Source: JANNPJ01 sp031400005 (GTDB lineage: Bacteria > Actinomycetota > Actinomycetes > Actinomycetales > Kineosporiaceae). From it: a stretch of 30,274 nucleotides of DNA. How positions within the stretch are numbered: the stretch's first letter is position 1; each line of letters opens with the position of its first letter. Location: the NCBI GenBank assembly GCA_031400005.1, contig JANNPJ010000667.1:1-30274 (forward strand), read 5' to 3'. The notes under the pieces were generated by a model. That model saw only the letters and a program-made list of their open reading frames with translations, had not been told where the DNA came from and searched no databases. Made by a program: the position numbers and the translations under genes. Below are positions 1-7,091 of this stretch, in pieces.

Positions 1-72
1 AACGGCCCGACCGACACGATCACGGTCGCCTTCCAGGGTCACTACTCGCGCTTCGTAGACATGGCTACCTGA
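1..72 (+). CDS. C-terminal fragment of an unidentified protein
   Basis: An open frame enters from the left edge and ends at TGA 70-72, giving 23 residues that finish ...FQGHYSRFVDMAT. No family can be assigned from so short a tail. It is called a gene end only because the frame is open from base 1 and the next gene begins on the other strand after a short gap (73-146). The gap shows no clear terminator. It could also be a chance open frame. Confidence 0.35.
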   Translation, partial: NGPTDTITVAFQGHYSRFVDMAT

Positions 73-146
73 GTCATTTTCTGGGCCGGTCTCATCGACA
101 GTCGTAACGTCCTCGCCAGCTGTTACATGTGCGCCATTCACCGTGC

Positions 147-737
147 TCACGATGGCTCGGCGTAGACGTCGATCCCGGCGGCGAGCGCGATTTCCCGATA
201 TGCAGCGGAGAGACTCGCTACCGAGGCGTGCGCGTTCAACCCGCTCGGATTGGGGGCCACCCAAAGCTGTGCACCACTCAAGGTTCCGGGCTGGCGTCCG
301 AGGGTCGCCTGGCGCTGGCCGAAGGCAAGACGGTAGGCAGTGATTCCCAGAATCGCGACGACCTTCGGATCGATCCGTTCGACTCGATGGCTCAACTCGT
401 GCGCCCCGGTCACCAACTCTTCGGAGCTCAGTTCATCGGCTCGAGCCGTGGCGCGCGGCGCAATGTTGGTGATGCCGATCCCGCGGTCCACCAGATGAGC
501 GACGTCGTCCGCAGTGAACCCGGCTGAGGCGTCGATGACATGGTCGGTGATTCCCGCTCCGAACAGGGCCGGATAGAAACGGTTCCCGCGTCGTCCGAAA
601 TGACTTTGCGCCGCCACTGTCCACAGCCCGGGGTTGATGCCGACGAACAGCAACCGGGTGCTGGGTCCAACCAGGTCGGGCACGGTGCCACCACGAAACG
701 ACTCAAGCTGGCTGCGCGTAAATCCCACATCCAGCAC
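147..737 (-). CDS. mug: G/U mismatch-specific DNA glycosylase (Mug/TDG family)
   Basis: Predicted 196-residue cytosolic base-excision repair enzyme that removes uracil or thymine from mismatches with guanine. The Mug/TDG water-activating motif is visible as GINPGL at residues 33-38, followed by the expected W-x-A-x-x-x-HF-x-x-RGNRFY stretch. The second active-site loop is NPSGLNA at 163-169. Length is close to bacterial Mug (about 168) plus a short N-terminus. The start is GTG at 735-737. The same frame stays open upstream to a stop at 822-824 but has no ATG, GTG or TTG there, so this is the first usable start. It is transcribed divergently from the hydrolase at 916. Family assignment is firm; substrate preference within the family is not determined. 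Confidence 0.88.
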   Translation of the reverse strand: MLDVGFTRSQLESFRGGTVPDLVGPSTRLLFVGINPGLWTVAAQSHFGRRGNRFYPALFGAGITDHVIDASAGFTADDVAHLVDRGIGITNIAPRATARADELSSEELVTGAHELSHRVERIDPKVVAILGITAYRLAFGQRQATLGRQPGTLSGAQLWVAPNPSGLNAHASVASLSAAYREIALAAGIDVYAEPS

Positions 738-915
738 CTTACGACCGGTGACTGGCCATCCGCCGCCTGCTGTTCGTCCGTCCTCCGCGTTCGGAGGGTT
801 CAGTACTACCGGCGCGCCACGTCACGCACGGCAGAAACCGTGAGTGACAGTGAAGCTGTCCCACCACCGGCCAACCGCACCTGCCAGCTGCGAAGCGGGA
901 TGGCAGGATTGGGCC

Positions 916-2151
916 ATGAGCCTGACCGTGAAAACGCCCGGACTGGTCCTGACCGAGCACGAATTCGACATCCCGTTGGACCATGCTCGACCCGACGGCG
1001 AGACGATCACCGTCTTCGCGAGGGAGGTGGCCGACCCGGACGGACTGGACCGGCCGTTCCTGGTCTTCTTCCAGGGTGGCCCTGGCTCGGAAGCACCGCG
1101 TCCGACTCGGCACCCGACGTCCTCCGGATGGATGGACCGGGCGCTGCGCGACTACCGCGTGCTGATGCTCGACCAGCGAGGCACCGGCCGCTCGACGCCG
1201 ATCGGTGACCTACCCGGACGGACCCCGGAACAGCAGGCCGAATACCTGCGGCATTTCCGGGCCGACTCGATCATCCGGGACGCCGAGTGGATCAGGTCCG
1301 CGCTCGACGTGCAGCGGTGGAGCATCCTGGGGCAGTCGTTCGGCGGGTTCTGCGCCCTCAGCTACCTGTCATTGGCACCCGAAAGCCTCACCGCTGCACT
1401 GATTACCGGCGGCGTACCGCCACTCGGGGTGCATCCGGACGAGATCTATCGCGCCACCTACGCCCGCATCCTGGAGCGCAACCGACGGTACTACCAGCGG
1501 TATCCAGCCGATCGCGAAACGGTCCGGCTGATCCACGAGCGGCTCCAGGCCAACGACGTCCGACTCCCGAACGGAGACCTGCTGACCTCGCGCCGGTTCC
1601 GCCAGGTCGGCAACTTCTTGGGCATGAGTGACGGCGCCGAGCGGCTGCACTATCTGCTGGAACTACCCATCGACTCGCCCGGCTTCCGACACGACGTCCA
1701 AGGTGCACTCCCATTCGCCCGGAACCCGATCTACGCAGTCCTGCACGAGGCGTGTTACGCCGACGGACACACCACCGACTGGTCGGCCGAGCGGGTCCAG
1801 CCGAAGGAATACGCGGACGACCTCACGCTCTTCACTGGCGAACATGTCTTTTCCTGGATGTTCGACGACTATGGTGCGCTTGCTCCGCTCAAGGACGCCG
1901 CCGAGATCCTGGCAAAAACTCCCTGGCCGTCGCTCTACAATCCAGAACGCCTGGCACACAACGACGTTCCGGTCGCCGCGGCGATCTACGCCGAGGACAC
2001 GTACGTGGAGAGTGACCTGTCCCTGCAGACCGCTCGCCAGGTTCGAGGGATGCGGCCCTGGCTGACCAACGAGTACGAACACAACGGGCTCAGGGCGGAT
2101 GGCGGCCGAATCCTCGACCGGTTGATCGACCTGGCCCACGGCCGAGCCTGA
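916..2151 (+). CDS. alpha/beta hydrolase, prolyl aminopeptidase-like (peptidase S33)
   Basis: Predicted 411-residue serine hydrolase of the proline iminopeptidase type, which cleaves N-terminal proline or related small amides and esters. Visible features are the oxyanion-hole motif QGGPG (residues 53-57), the strand motif DQRGTGRS (86-93), the nucleophile elbow GQSFGGF with Ser141, and a C-terminal EYEHNGLR stretch supplying the likely catalytic His. There is no signal peptide, so it is probably cytosolic. The frame is open from 844, but ATG 916 has an AGGA-type ribosome site about 8 bases upstream and matches the family's usual N-terminus. It runs convergent with the patatin gene. The actual substrate cannot be read from sequence. 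Confidence 0.9.
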   Translation: MSLTVKTPGLVLTEHEFDIPLDHARPDGETITVFAREVADPDGLDRPFLVFFQGGPGSEAPRPTRHPTSSGWMDRALRDYRVLMLDQRGTGRSTPIGDLPGRTPEQQAEYLRHFRADSIIRDAEWIRSALDVQRWSILGQSFGGFCALSYLSLAPESLTAALITGGVPPLGVHPDEIYRATYARILERNRRYYQRYPADRETVRLIHERLQANDVRLPNGDLLTSRRFRQVGNFLGMSDGAERLHYLLELPIDSPGFRHDVQGALPFARNPIYAVLHEACYADGHTTDWSAERVQPKEYADDLTLFTGEHVFSWMFDDYGALAPLKDAAEILAKTPWPSLYNPERLAHNDVPVAAAIYAEDTYVESDLSLQTARQVRGMRPWLTNEYEHNGLRADGGRILDRLIDLAHGRA

Positions 2152-2229
2152 GGCCCGAATGCGTGGGACGACTCCCAGGCCGTGCGCACGTCGAGCCGTC
2201 CGAGGCTTGAAGCGAGGCGTTCTGCCACG

Positions 2230-2254
2230 GTAGATCCGAGCCGTAGATCCGAGC
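2230..2254. repeat. 12-bp direct repeat in convergent intergenic gap
   Basis: gtagatccgagc occurs at 2230-2241 and again at 2243-2254, in the 133-bp gap between the convergent hydrolase and patatin genes. The gap shows no strong terminator hairpin apart from a weak tggga/tccca pair. Function unknown; it may be a replication-slippage product. Confidence 0.5.
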
Positions 2255-2284
2255 GACGTTCAGGCAGGTCGAGCGGCCGGATGA

Positions 2285-3163
2285 TCAGGCCGGTGGGAGT
2301 CCCCAGACGACGGCGACTCGGTCGCGCACCGAGGCGGCCTGGGCCCGGCCGGCCTTCGCCGAGGCAGCCCGAAAAGCCGGATCGAGGATGTTGCGACCGA
2401 TGGCTTTACGGGCACTCTCGTCCGGAGAAACCACAACGGAATGGACCTTCTGCCCGAGGGTGGCAAGTTGCTCGGAGATCCGACCGCTGCGTCGCAGCGA
2501 CGCCGTCATCGGCGCTAGCACAACCACCCGGCCGTATCCGACCGCCAGGTCCGCATTCGCACTCGACCGCACTCCGCCGTCCACATAGCGGCGACCGGCG
2601 ATGGTGATCGGGGGCCACACCATCGGCACCGCACAACTGGCGGCAACCGCATCGACCAAGGGGACGTCGGAGTCGCTGTCGAAGACGGCGAAGTCACCGG
2701 TCTCGGCCTCCACCGCAGTGATCAGCAGCCGACGCTCCGGCCACTCTCGGATCGGCAACCGCTGCTCGATGACGGCGCGTCGCTCGGCTTCCGGCTCGGT
2801 GCGCGCGGCTAGCGCCAGCTTGCCCACTCGGGCCCGGGCTCGCCGATCGTCGCCGGGTAGCAGGTTCGCCAGGACGAAGCGCAACAGCACGGACGGACCC
2901 AGCTTGGCCGCGATCTCTCCGGTGGGATCGCGCAACTGTTTGGCGTAGAGCTCCGGTAGCGGAATGCCACTGGCAAGCTGCGCAGCGACGACAGAGCCGG
3001 CGGAGGTCCCGATGAGGACGTCGGCGTCGGTGAGATCCAGGCCAAGGTCGGCCAGGCCGCTCAAGACCCCTAGTTCCCAACCGATACCAGTGACGCCACC
3101 ACCGGCTAGCACCAGTGCCTTGCGTGAATTCTTCAAGGGCCTAACTCCGTCGGTCGACGCCAT
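2285..3163 (-). CDS. patatin-like phospholipase family protein
   Basis: Predicted 292-residue acyl hydrolase with a Ser-Asp catalytic dyad. The glycine-rich oxyanion loop GGGVTGIGWELG starts at residue 21. The nucleophile elbow is GTSAGS with Ser54, and the dyad aspartate lies in DGGVRS (Asp195). These three elements in this order define the patatin/RssA family, and the length fits single-domain bacterial members. No signal peptide is seen, so it probably acts in the cytosol or at the membrane face. The start is ATG at 3161-3163. It stands alone between convergent and divergent neighbours, so the context does not show its lipid substrate. Confidence 0.9.
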   Translation of the reverse strand: MASTDGVRPLKNSRKALVLAGGGVTGIGWELGVLSGLADLGLDLTDADVLIGTSAGSVVAAQLASGIPLPELYAKQLRDPTGEIAAKLGPSVLLRFVLANLLPGDDRRARARVGKLALAARTEPEAERRAVIEQRLPIREWPERRLLITAVEAETGDFAVFDSDSDVPLVDAVAASCAVPMVWPPITIAGRRYVDGGVRSSANADLAVGYGRVVVLAPMTASLRRSGRISEQLATLGQKVHSVVVSPDESARKAIGRNILDPAFRAASAKAGRAQAASVRDRVAVVWGLPPA

Positions 3164-3488
3164 ATCCGACTCTACCCAACGCGCTGCCGAGAGCCACCCG
3201 AGGCCTTCGGCTAGGTCACCGCTGTCGGTGGTGCCACATCGACCACCTGGTTAGCGAACGCGGCCGACCTCGCTCAGCGCCGCCAGATGTCCGCCAGTTC
3301 CACTACGGGGAGTAGCCAAAGATCCAGATTTGTGTTAGTTTAGGACACGATCCGGCGGCCGTTTCGTGCTTTGCGCCGCGACTAGTGGCGCAATTGTCGT
3401 CCAACGATAGTGTGATCACGCCCTCGTTCGAGAGCGGAAAGCCCGACCCGTCTGGCTTTTCTCAGCTGAACCACCGCGGAGGTAACCG
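3164..3488. other. intergenic region between divergent genes, 325 bp
   Basis: This gap lies between the patatin gene (-) and the small membrane protein gene (+) and must hold both promoters. The stretch around 3326-3420 is less GC-rich than its surroundings, as expected for a promoter, but I could not pick a convincing -35/-10 pair. A GGAGG ribosome site (about 3478-3483) serves the downstream ATG at 3489. No RNA gene or repeat was seen. Confidence 0.5.
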
Positions 3489-3686
3489 ATGCGCTTACTA
3501 ACGGCGCTAGTCGTGATCTGGCTCATCATCGGCGTTCTCGCCGCGGCACAGCGTGACTATTTCAAGCAGGACTCCGTCAACTGTGCCTCGGCCGGAACCA
3601 TCGCTCTGACCGTCGTGGCTGGCCCGCTCAACTACATCGGGGCCAACCCCAAGGTGAAATGCAGCGTGCCCCAGCCTTCCAAGTAA
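3489..3686 (+). CDS. small single-pass membrane protein
   Basis: A 65-residue protein with a hydrophobic N-terminal segment (LLTALVVIWLIIGVLAAA, residues 3-20), then a polar stretch with one cysteine (SVNCAS), a second hydrophobic segment (about 36-49) and a C-terminal Cys in VKCSVPQ. It looks like the short membrane proteins often annotated as hypothetical in actinobacteria; I do not know a function. Support for a real gene is a GGAGG ribosome site six to eight bases before ATG, a clear membrane segment and a hairpin terminator 32 bases after the stop. The two cysteines could pair outside the membrane, but that is inference. Confidence 0.72.
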   Translation: MRLLTALVVIWLIIGVLAAAQRDYFKQDSVNCASAGTIALTVVAGPLNYIGANPKVKCSVPQPSK

Positions 3687-3717
3687 TCACCTGCCCGGTC
3701 GTCCGGCCGGACCGGTG

Positions 3718-3769
3718 ACAATGCGCCTCTACCGCTGCCTCAATTTCGGCTGCGGTAGAGGCGCATTGT
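3718..3769. terminator. bidirectional hairpin between convergent genes
   Basis: A perfect 18-bp inverted repeat pairs 3718-3735 (acaatgcgcctctaccgc) with 3752-3769. After a single T/T mismatch the stem continues for three more G-C pairs, leaving an 8-base loop (tcaatttc). One arm is the last coding stretch of the permease gene at 3740-4612, and the other lies beyond it. The hairpin sits where the small membrane protein gene and drrB converge, so it most likely ends transcription from both sides. It lacks a long T tract. Confidence 0.8.
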
Positions 3770-4612
3770 TAGTGGCCCGAAGACGACGGTGAGGCCTGCC
3801 GAGATCAGCAGCACGGTGATGATGGCCGAACTGTCGGTCTGGCCGGCCATCATCCCGCGCACCGCAGTCGTCAGTACGCTCACGGGATTGACGTCGACGA
3901 AAGCCTCTAGCCACGAAGGCATCGTGGTCGGCTCGACGAAGATATTGCTCGCGAACGTCAAGGGGAACAGAAACATCAAGCTCCAGCCCTGCACGGCCGT
4001 GGGAGATCGCAGCAGCAACCCGAGCAGCGCCCAGATCCACGACAGTCCGAAGCAGAAAACCAGAATCAAGAGCACTGCCGGAACGACACCGGCGATCCCG
4101 CCCGGGGGTCGAAAGCCCAGGATCAGTCCGAGGACTAGGCCCATCGCCGAGGCGATGGCGTACCGAATCGCATCCGCCAGCAGGGCGCCGACCAGTACTG
4201 CGGGTGCCCAGATCGGCAATGAACGGAAACGGTCGTACACGCCCTTGGTGATGTCCTGGCTCAGCGTCATGCCCGTGTAAATGGTGATCATTAGAACGGT
4301 TTGGACCACGATTCCCGGCAGCAGAAACTGCAGATATGCGCTCGGTGAACCGGCCAGGGCGCCGCCGAAGAGGTATGTGAAGAGCAGGGTGAACATGATC
4401 GGGAAGATCGTGACGTCCAAGAGTTGCTCGGGTACATGCTTGATCTTCAGCAGCGCTCGCCAGGTGAACAGCATTGACGCCGAGAAGGCATTCGCCGGAG
4501 CCGGTTTGCGCTGGCCAGCAATAAGTTTCAGGAGATCCGAGGACTGCGCTTCATCCTGCGGTGGCAATCGACGGCTGGGTTCCGTTTTCGTCGAGACGGT
4601 TTGTTCGCTCAT
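3740..4612 (-). CDS. ABC-2 type transporter permease (DrrB-like)
   Basis: Predicted 290-residue inner-membrane permease of an ABC exporter. After a polar N-terminus of about 45 residues come roughly six hydrophobic segments, starting around LLDVTIFPIMFTLLFTYLF and ending near ITVLLISAGLTVVFGPLTM. The ABC2_membrane pattern of the DrrB family is visible, including the FLLPGIVVQTVL stretch and the conserved N-P near the last loop (DVNPVSVLTTAVRG). The start overlaps the end of the ATPase gene by four bases (ATGA), so the two are translationally coupled. By analogy with DrrAB the pair exports a hydrophobic compound or lipid; the actual substrate is unknown. Confidence 0.9.
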   Translation of the reverse strand: MSEQTVSTKTEPSRRLPPQDEAQSSDLLKLIAGQRKPAPANAFSASMLFTWRALLKIKHVPEQLLDVTIFPIMFTLLFTYLFGGALAGSPSAYLQFLLPGIVVQTVLMITIYTGMTLSQDITKGVYDRFRSLPIWAPAVLVGALLADAIRYAIASAMGLVLGLILGFRPPGGIAGVVPAVLLILVFCFGLSWIWALLGLLLRSPTAVQGWSLMFLFPLTFASNIFVEPTTMPSWLEAFVDVNPVSVLTTAVRGMMAGQTDSSAIITVLLISAGLTVVFGPLTMRLYRSRN

Positions 4613-5589
4613 GCGGCATCACCTTTCGATTCACCGGCGGCGGATTCGGCGGTGTGGCCGGTCGGGGCCAGGAACACGGCATCGAGACTTGGTTGCCCAA
4701 GGGCGAATTCGCTTACTACGACGCCAGCCATGGCCAACTGGGTGAGTGCCTCGCCGGCCAGGCCGGGGTCGTCGATCCGGGTCGAAAGCGCACTCGGATC
4801 CGACTCCAGTCGCAGCTCGACACCAAGTACACGACCGAGTAACCGGCCTGCCTCCGCCCGTTGGTCGGGATCTCGTAGTCGGACCTGGAGCGTGCCCGAC
4901 CCCACCGATGCCTTGAGCTGACCGGGAGTGCCTTCCGCAATCACCTTGCCGTGATCGATTACCGCGATCCGGTCGGCGAGTTGGTCGGCCTCATCCAGGT
5001 ACTGGGTGGTGAGGAGCACCGTGGTACCACCACTGACCAGGGCCCGAATCACGTCCCACACTTGATTTCGGCTGCGGGGGTCCAAGCCGGTGGTCGGTTC
5101 GTCGAGGAACATCAGATCTGGGGTGACGACGATGCTGGAGGCGATATCGAGTCGGCGGCGCATTCCGCCGGAGTAGGTCTTCACTTGACGACCGGCGGCC
5201 TCGGTGAGACCGAAGCCGGCCAGGAGTTCGCCCGCCCGGGCCCGACTGGCCGCTCGGGAGTATCCGAGCAACCGGCCTAGCAGGATCAGGTTCTCCCAGC
5301 CGGTGAGGTCTTCATCGACTGAGGCGTACTGTCCGGTCAGGCTGACTCTGGCCCGGACTGCTGCGGCCTCTCGGATGATGTCGTGGCCGAGCACCCGGGC
5401 GCTGCCGCCGTCCGGGCGTTGCAAGGTGGCGAGCATCCGGGTTGTGGTGGTCTTGCCTGCGCCATTGGGCCCTAACACCCCATAAACCGCCCCGGTTGGG
5501 ACGGCGAGATCAACGCCGTCCACCGCACGAGTGCGACCGAACACCTTGACCAGACCTTGCGCGTCGATCGCGAGTGCTGACGATGCCAA
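4609..5589 (-). CDS. ABC transporter ATP-binding protein (DrrA-like)
   Basis: Predicted 326-residue ATPase that powers the permease encoded next to it. Walker A is GPNGAGKTT (residues 40-48), the ABC signature is YSGGMRRRLD (139-148) and Walker B with the catalytic Glu is DLMFLDEP (158-165), followed by the D-loop TTGLD and a switch histidine region. The C-terminal 90 residues match the extra domain of daunorubicin-resistance ATPases. The start is TTG at 5587-5589, preceded by a G-rich stretch; no better in-frame ATG or GTG is close, so the start is slightly uncertain. A 14-bp palindrome about 80 bases upstream may control the operon. Confidence 0.92.
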   Translation of the reverse strand: MASSALAIDAQGLVKVFGRTRAVDGVDLAVPTGAVYGVLGPNGAGKTTTTRMLATLQRPDGGSARVLGHDIIREAAAVRARVSLTGQYASVDEDLTGWENLILLGRLLGYSRAASRARAGELLAGFGLTEAAGRQVKTYSGGMRRRLDIASSIVVTPDLMFLDEPTTGLDPRSRNQVWDVIRALVSGGTTVLLTTQYLDEADQLADRIAVIDHGKVIAEGTPGQLKASVGSGTLQVRLRDPDQRAEAGRLLGRVLGVELRLESDPSALSTRIDDPGLAGEALTQLAMAGVVVSEFALGQPSLDAVFLAPTGHTAESAAGESKGDAA

Positions 5590-5669
5590 TGGGCCCCCAA
5601 GCGATAGCTCCTACCGGATGCACCGTACGCGGAGCCTCCGACAATCTGCCTCACGATTTCCCTTATTGG

Positions 5670-5683
5670 CACGTTAGAACGTG
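5670..5683. promoter_or_regulatory. 14-bp perfect dyad, candidate operator
   Basis: cacgtt-ag-aacgtg is a perfect 6-2-6 inverted repeat in the 172-bp gap between the divergent drrA-like gene (start 5589) and the yciI-like gene (start 5762). Its symmetry, size and position between divergent starts suit a dimeric repressor such as a TetR, MarR or PadR protein, families that often control drug exporters. No regulator gene is adjacent, so the binding protein is unknown. Confidence 0.45.
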
Positions 5684-5761
5684 AAGCGGGCTTGAGGGCA
5701 AGGGAGTGTGAACCAGAGCGATGAGTAGAGTCGGAATCCGCCTAAGGTCTGGAGTGCCCCT

Positions 5762-6049
5762 GTGCCGTTCTTCGTCGCCAGTTACGAGTACACCGAGGAC
5801 GTCGATGCTCGCCTGCTGGCTCGCCCTCGCCATCGGGAATTCCTTCGCGGACTGAGCCCGACCCTCGTGGCCAGCGGCCCAACCGACGCCGAAGGCGCGA
5901 TCCTGATCTTCGATGCAACCTCCGCCGAAGAGGTAGCCACCCTGCTCGATGCCGATCCGTTCCAGCGCGAGGGCTTCATCAGGGAACGCCGGGTGGTCGG
6001 GTGGACGCCGGCGCTGGGTCACTGGGTGGAGTCCGGCCTGATCTCCTGA
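5762..6049 (+). CDS. YciI-like (YCII-related) domain protein
   Basis: A 95-residue protein that is essentially one YCII-related ferredoxin-like domain. Visible family features are an R-x-x-H-R-x-FL stretch (RPRHREFLRGL), an SGPTDAEGAILIF strand-loop and the DPFQREGF motif, which carries the conserved acidic residue after a run of SAEEVATLLDA. The start is GTG with a GGAG site about eight bases upstream. YciI proteins are dimeric and mostly uncharacterised; some resemble muconolactone isomerases or dechlorinases. No specific reaction can be assigned here. It is divergent from the exporter pair. Confidence 0.85.
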   Translation: MPFFVASYEYTEDVDARLLARPRHREFLRGLSPTLVASGPTDAEGAILIFDATSAEEVATLLDADPFQREGFIRERRVVGWTPALGHWVESGLIS

Positions 6050-6067
6050 CGCCAGCGAAAAGGCGCC

Positions 6068-6091
6068 CCGTCCAACCCTCCCGTTGGATGG
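6068..6091 (+). terminator. hairpin after the yciI-like gene
   Basis: ccgtccaac (6068-6076) pairs with gttggatgg (6083-6091) around the loop cctccc, a nine-pair stem with one G-T wobble. It starts 18 bases after the stop codon. No T tract follows, so it is a weak intrinsic terminator or an mRNA-stabilising stem. Confidence 0.4.
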
Positions 6092-6175
6092 AACGGGTGC
6101 CGAGTGACATTCGCCGGGTACGTTCCCGGGTGTCTGGTTTGGCCAAGTCGGGTCCGGCTGGCAGGCTCTGGCAAT

Positions 6176-6868
6176 ATGACGACGGAATCGGACGACGGCG
6201 TCTACGCGGCGAATACGCGAGTCATGTATACGCGGCGTAGTGACCATGCGCGATATGACGCCCAGGCGATCAATTCGCTCCTCGACGAGGCGCTGATCTG
6301 CCATGCCGGCTACGTGGACGACGGTGATCCGATCGTGGTCCCGGTGATTCACACCAGGATCGACGAGACCCTGTACCTGCATACCGCCGCTGGGTCCCGG
6401 TTGGCTCAGTTGGCGGCCGAGGGTACCCGGCTGTGCGTCACCGTCAGCCTGCTCGAAGGGCTGGTCCTTGCCCGCAGCCAGGTCGGTCACAACGTCAACT
6501 ACCGCAGCGTGGTGGCGCGCGGTACAGGCTCGCTGGTCGCCAGCAACGAAGAGAAACTGGTCGCGACCGCGGCAGTGGTGGAACACCTGGTGGCCGGTCG
6601 ATCGCGACACTCCCGCCCGCCGACAGTCGAAGAGCTGGCCGCGATCGGGCTGATCCGGATGACCCTGGACGACGTGTCCCTGAAGTCGCGCAGCGGGCCG
6701 CCGGTCGACGAGGAAGCAGATCTTGCCCTGCATCACTGGGCCGGGGTGATCGGCGTCAGGTACGACTACGGGCCGGCCTTCCCGTCACCCGATCTGCCCT
6801 ATGACCGCCCGGTGCCGTCTCAGCTGACCAACTACAGCCGCTCCGCCCGCCCACAGGGATATCGCTGA
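6176..6868 (+). CDS. pyridoxamine 5'-phosphate oxidase family / FMN-binding split-barrel protein
   Basis: Predicted 230-residue protein of the NimA/COG3467-like flavin-nucleotide-binding group. The N-terminal section has the typical pattern R-x-x-x-R-A-x-YD...INSLLDEALICHAGYVDDGDPIVVPV, then ETLYLHTAAGSRL and LCVTVSLLEGLVLARSQVGHNVNYRSVVARG, the strands that bind FMN in this fold. A C-terminal extension (SGPPVDEE to the end) includes the conserved W-x-G-V-I-x-V motif. The frame is open from 6104, but ATG 6176 is preferred because it begins just ahead of the conserved block. No residues specific to vitamin B6 oxidation can be claimed; such proteins are often flavin reductases of unknown substrate. 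Confidence 0.85.
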   Translation: MTTESDDGVYAANTRVMYTRRSDHARYDAQAINSLLDEALICHAGYVDDGDPIVVPVIHTRIDETLYLHTAAGSRLAQLAAEGTRLCVTVSLLEGLVLARSQVGHNVNYRSVVARGTGSLVASNEEKLVATAAVVEHLVAGRSRHSRPPTVEELAAIGLIRMTLDDVSLKSRSGPPVDEEADLALHHWAGVIGVRYDYGPAFPSPDLPYDRPVPSQLTNYSRSARPQGYR

Positions 6869-7091
6869 CCCGCCGCCCCAACCGTGCCTGAGCTCGCAGC
6901 AACCCCCGTGATCATGCAACGTTGCTCGCTTAGCCGTTGACGCTCCCGTTGACCGGGTGTGGGTGCTTTGGCCGCGATGGCAGGTTGCGTGCGCTTGTGC
7001 GCGATAGGGTCCGTGCAGCTGGGGATCGCGACATACCAGGCGGCGAGGCCACCTGAATACGCGTCGCACCGGTTCAAGGAGGACAACCGCC

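Noticed and set aside
6869..7091. Possible small gene in the gap before the flavoenzyme gene
   Set aside because: The open frames here are short, lack a ribosome site and overlap the strong AAGGAGG site of the flavoenzyme.
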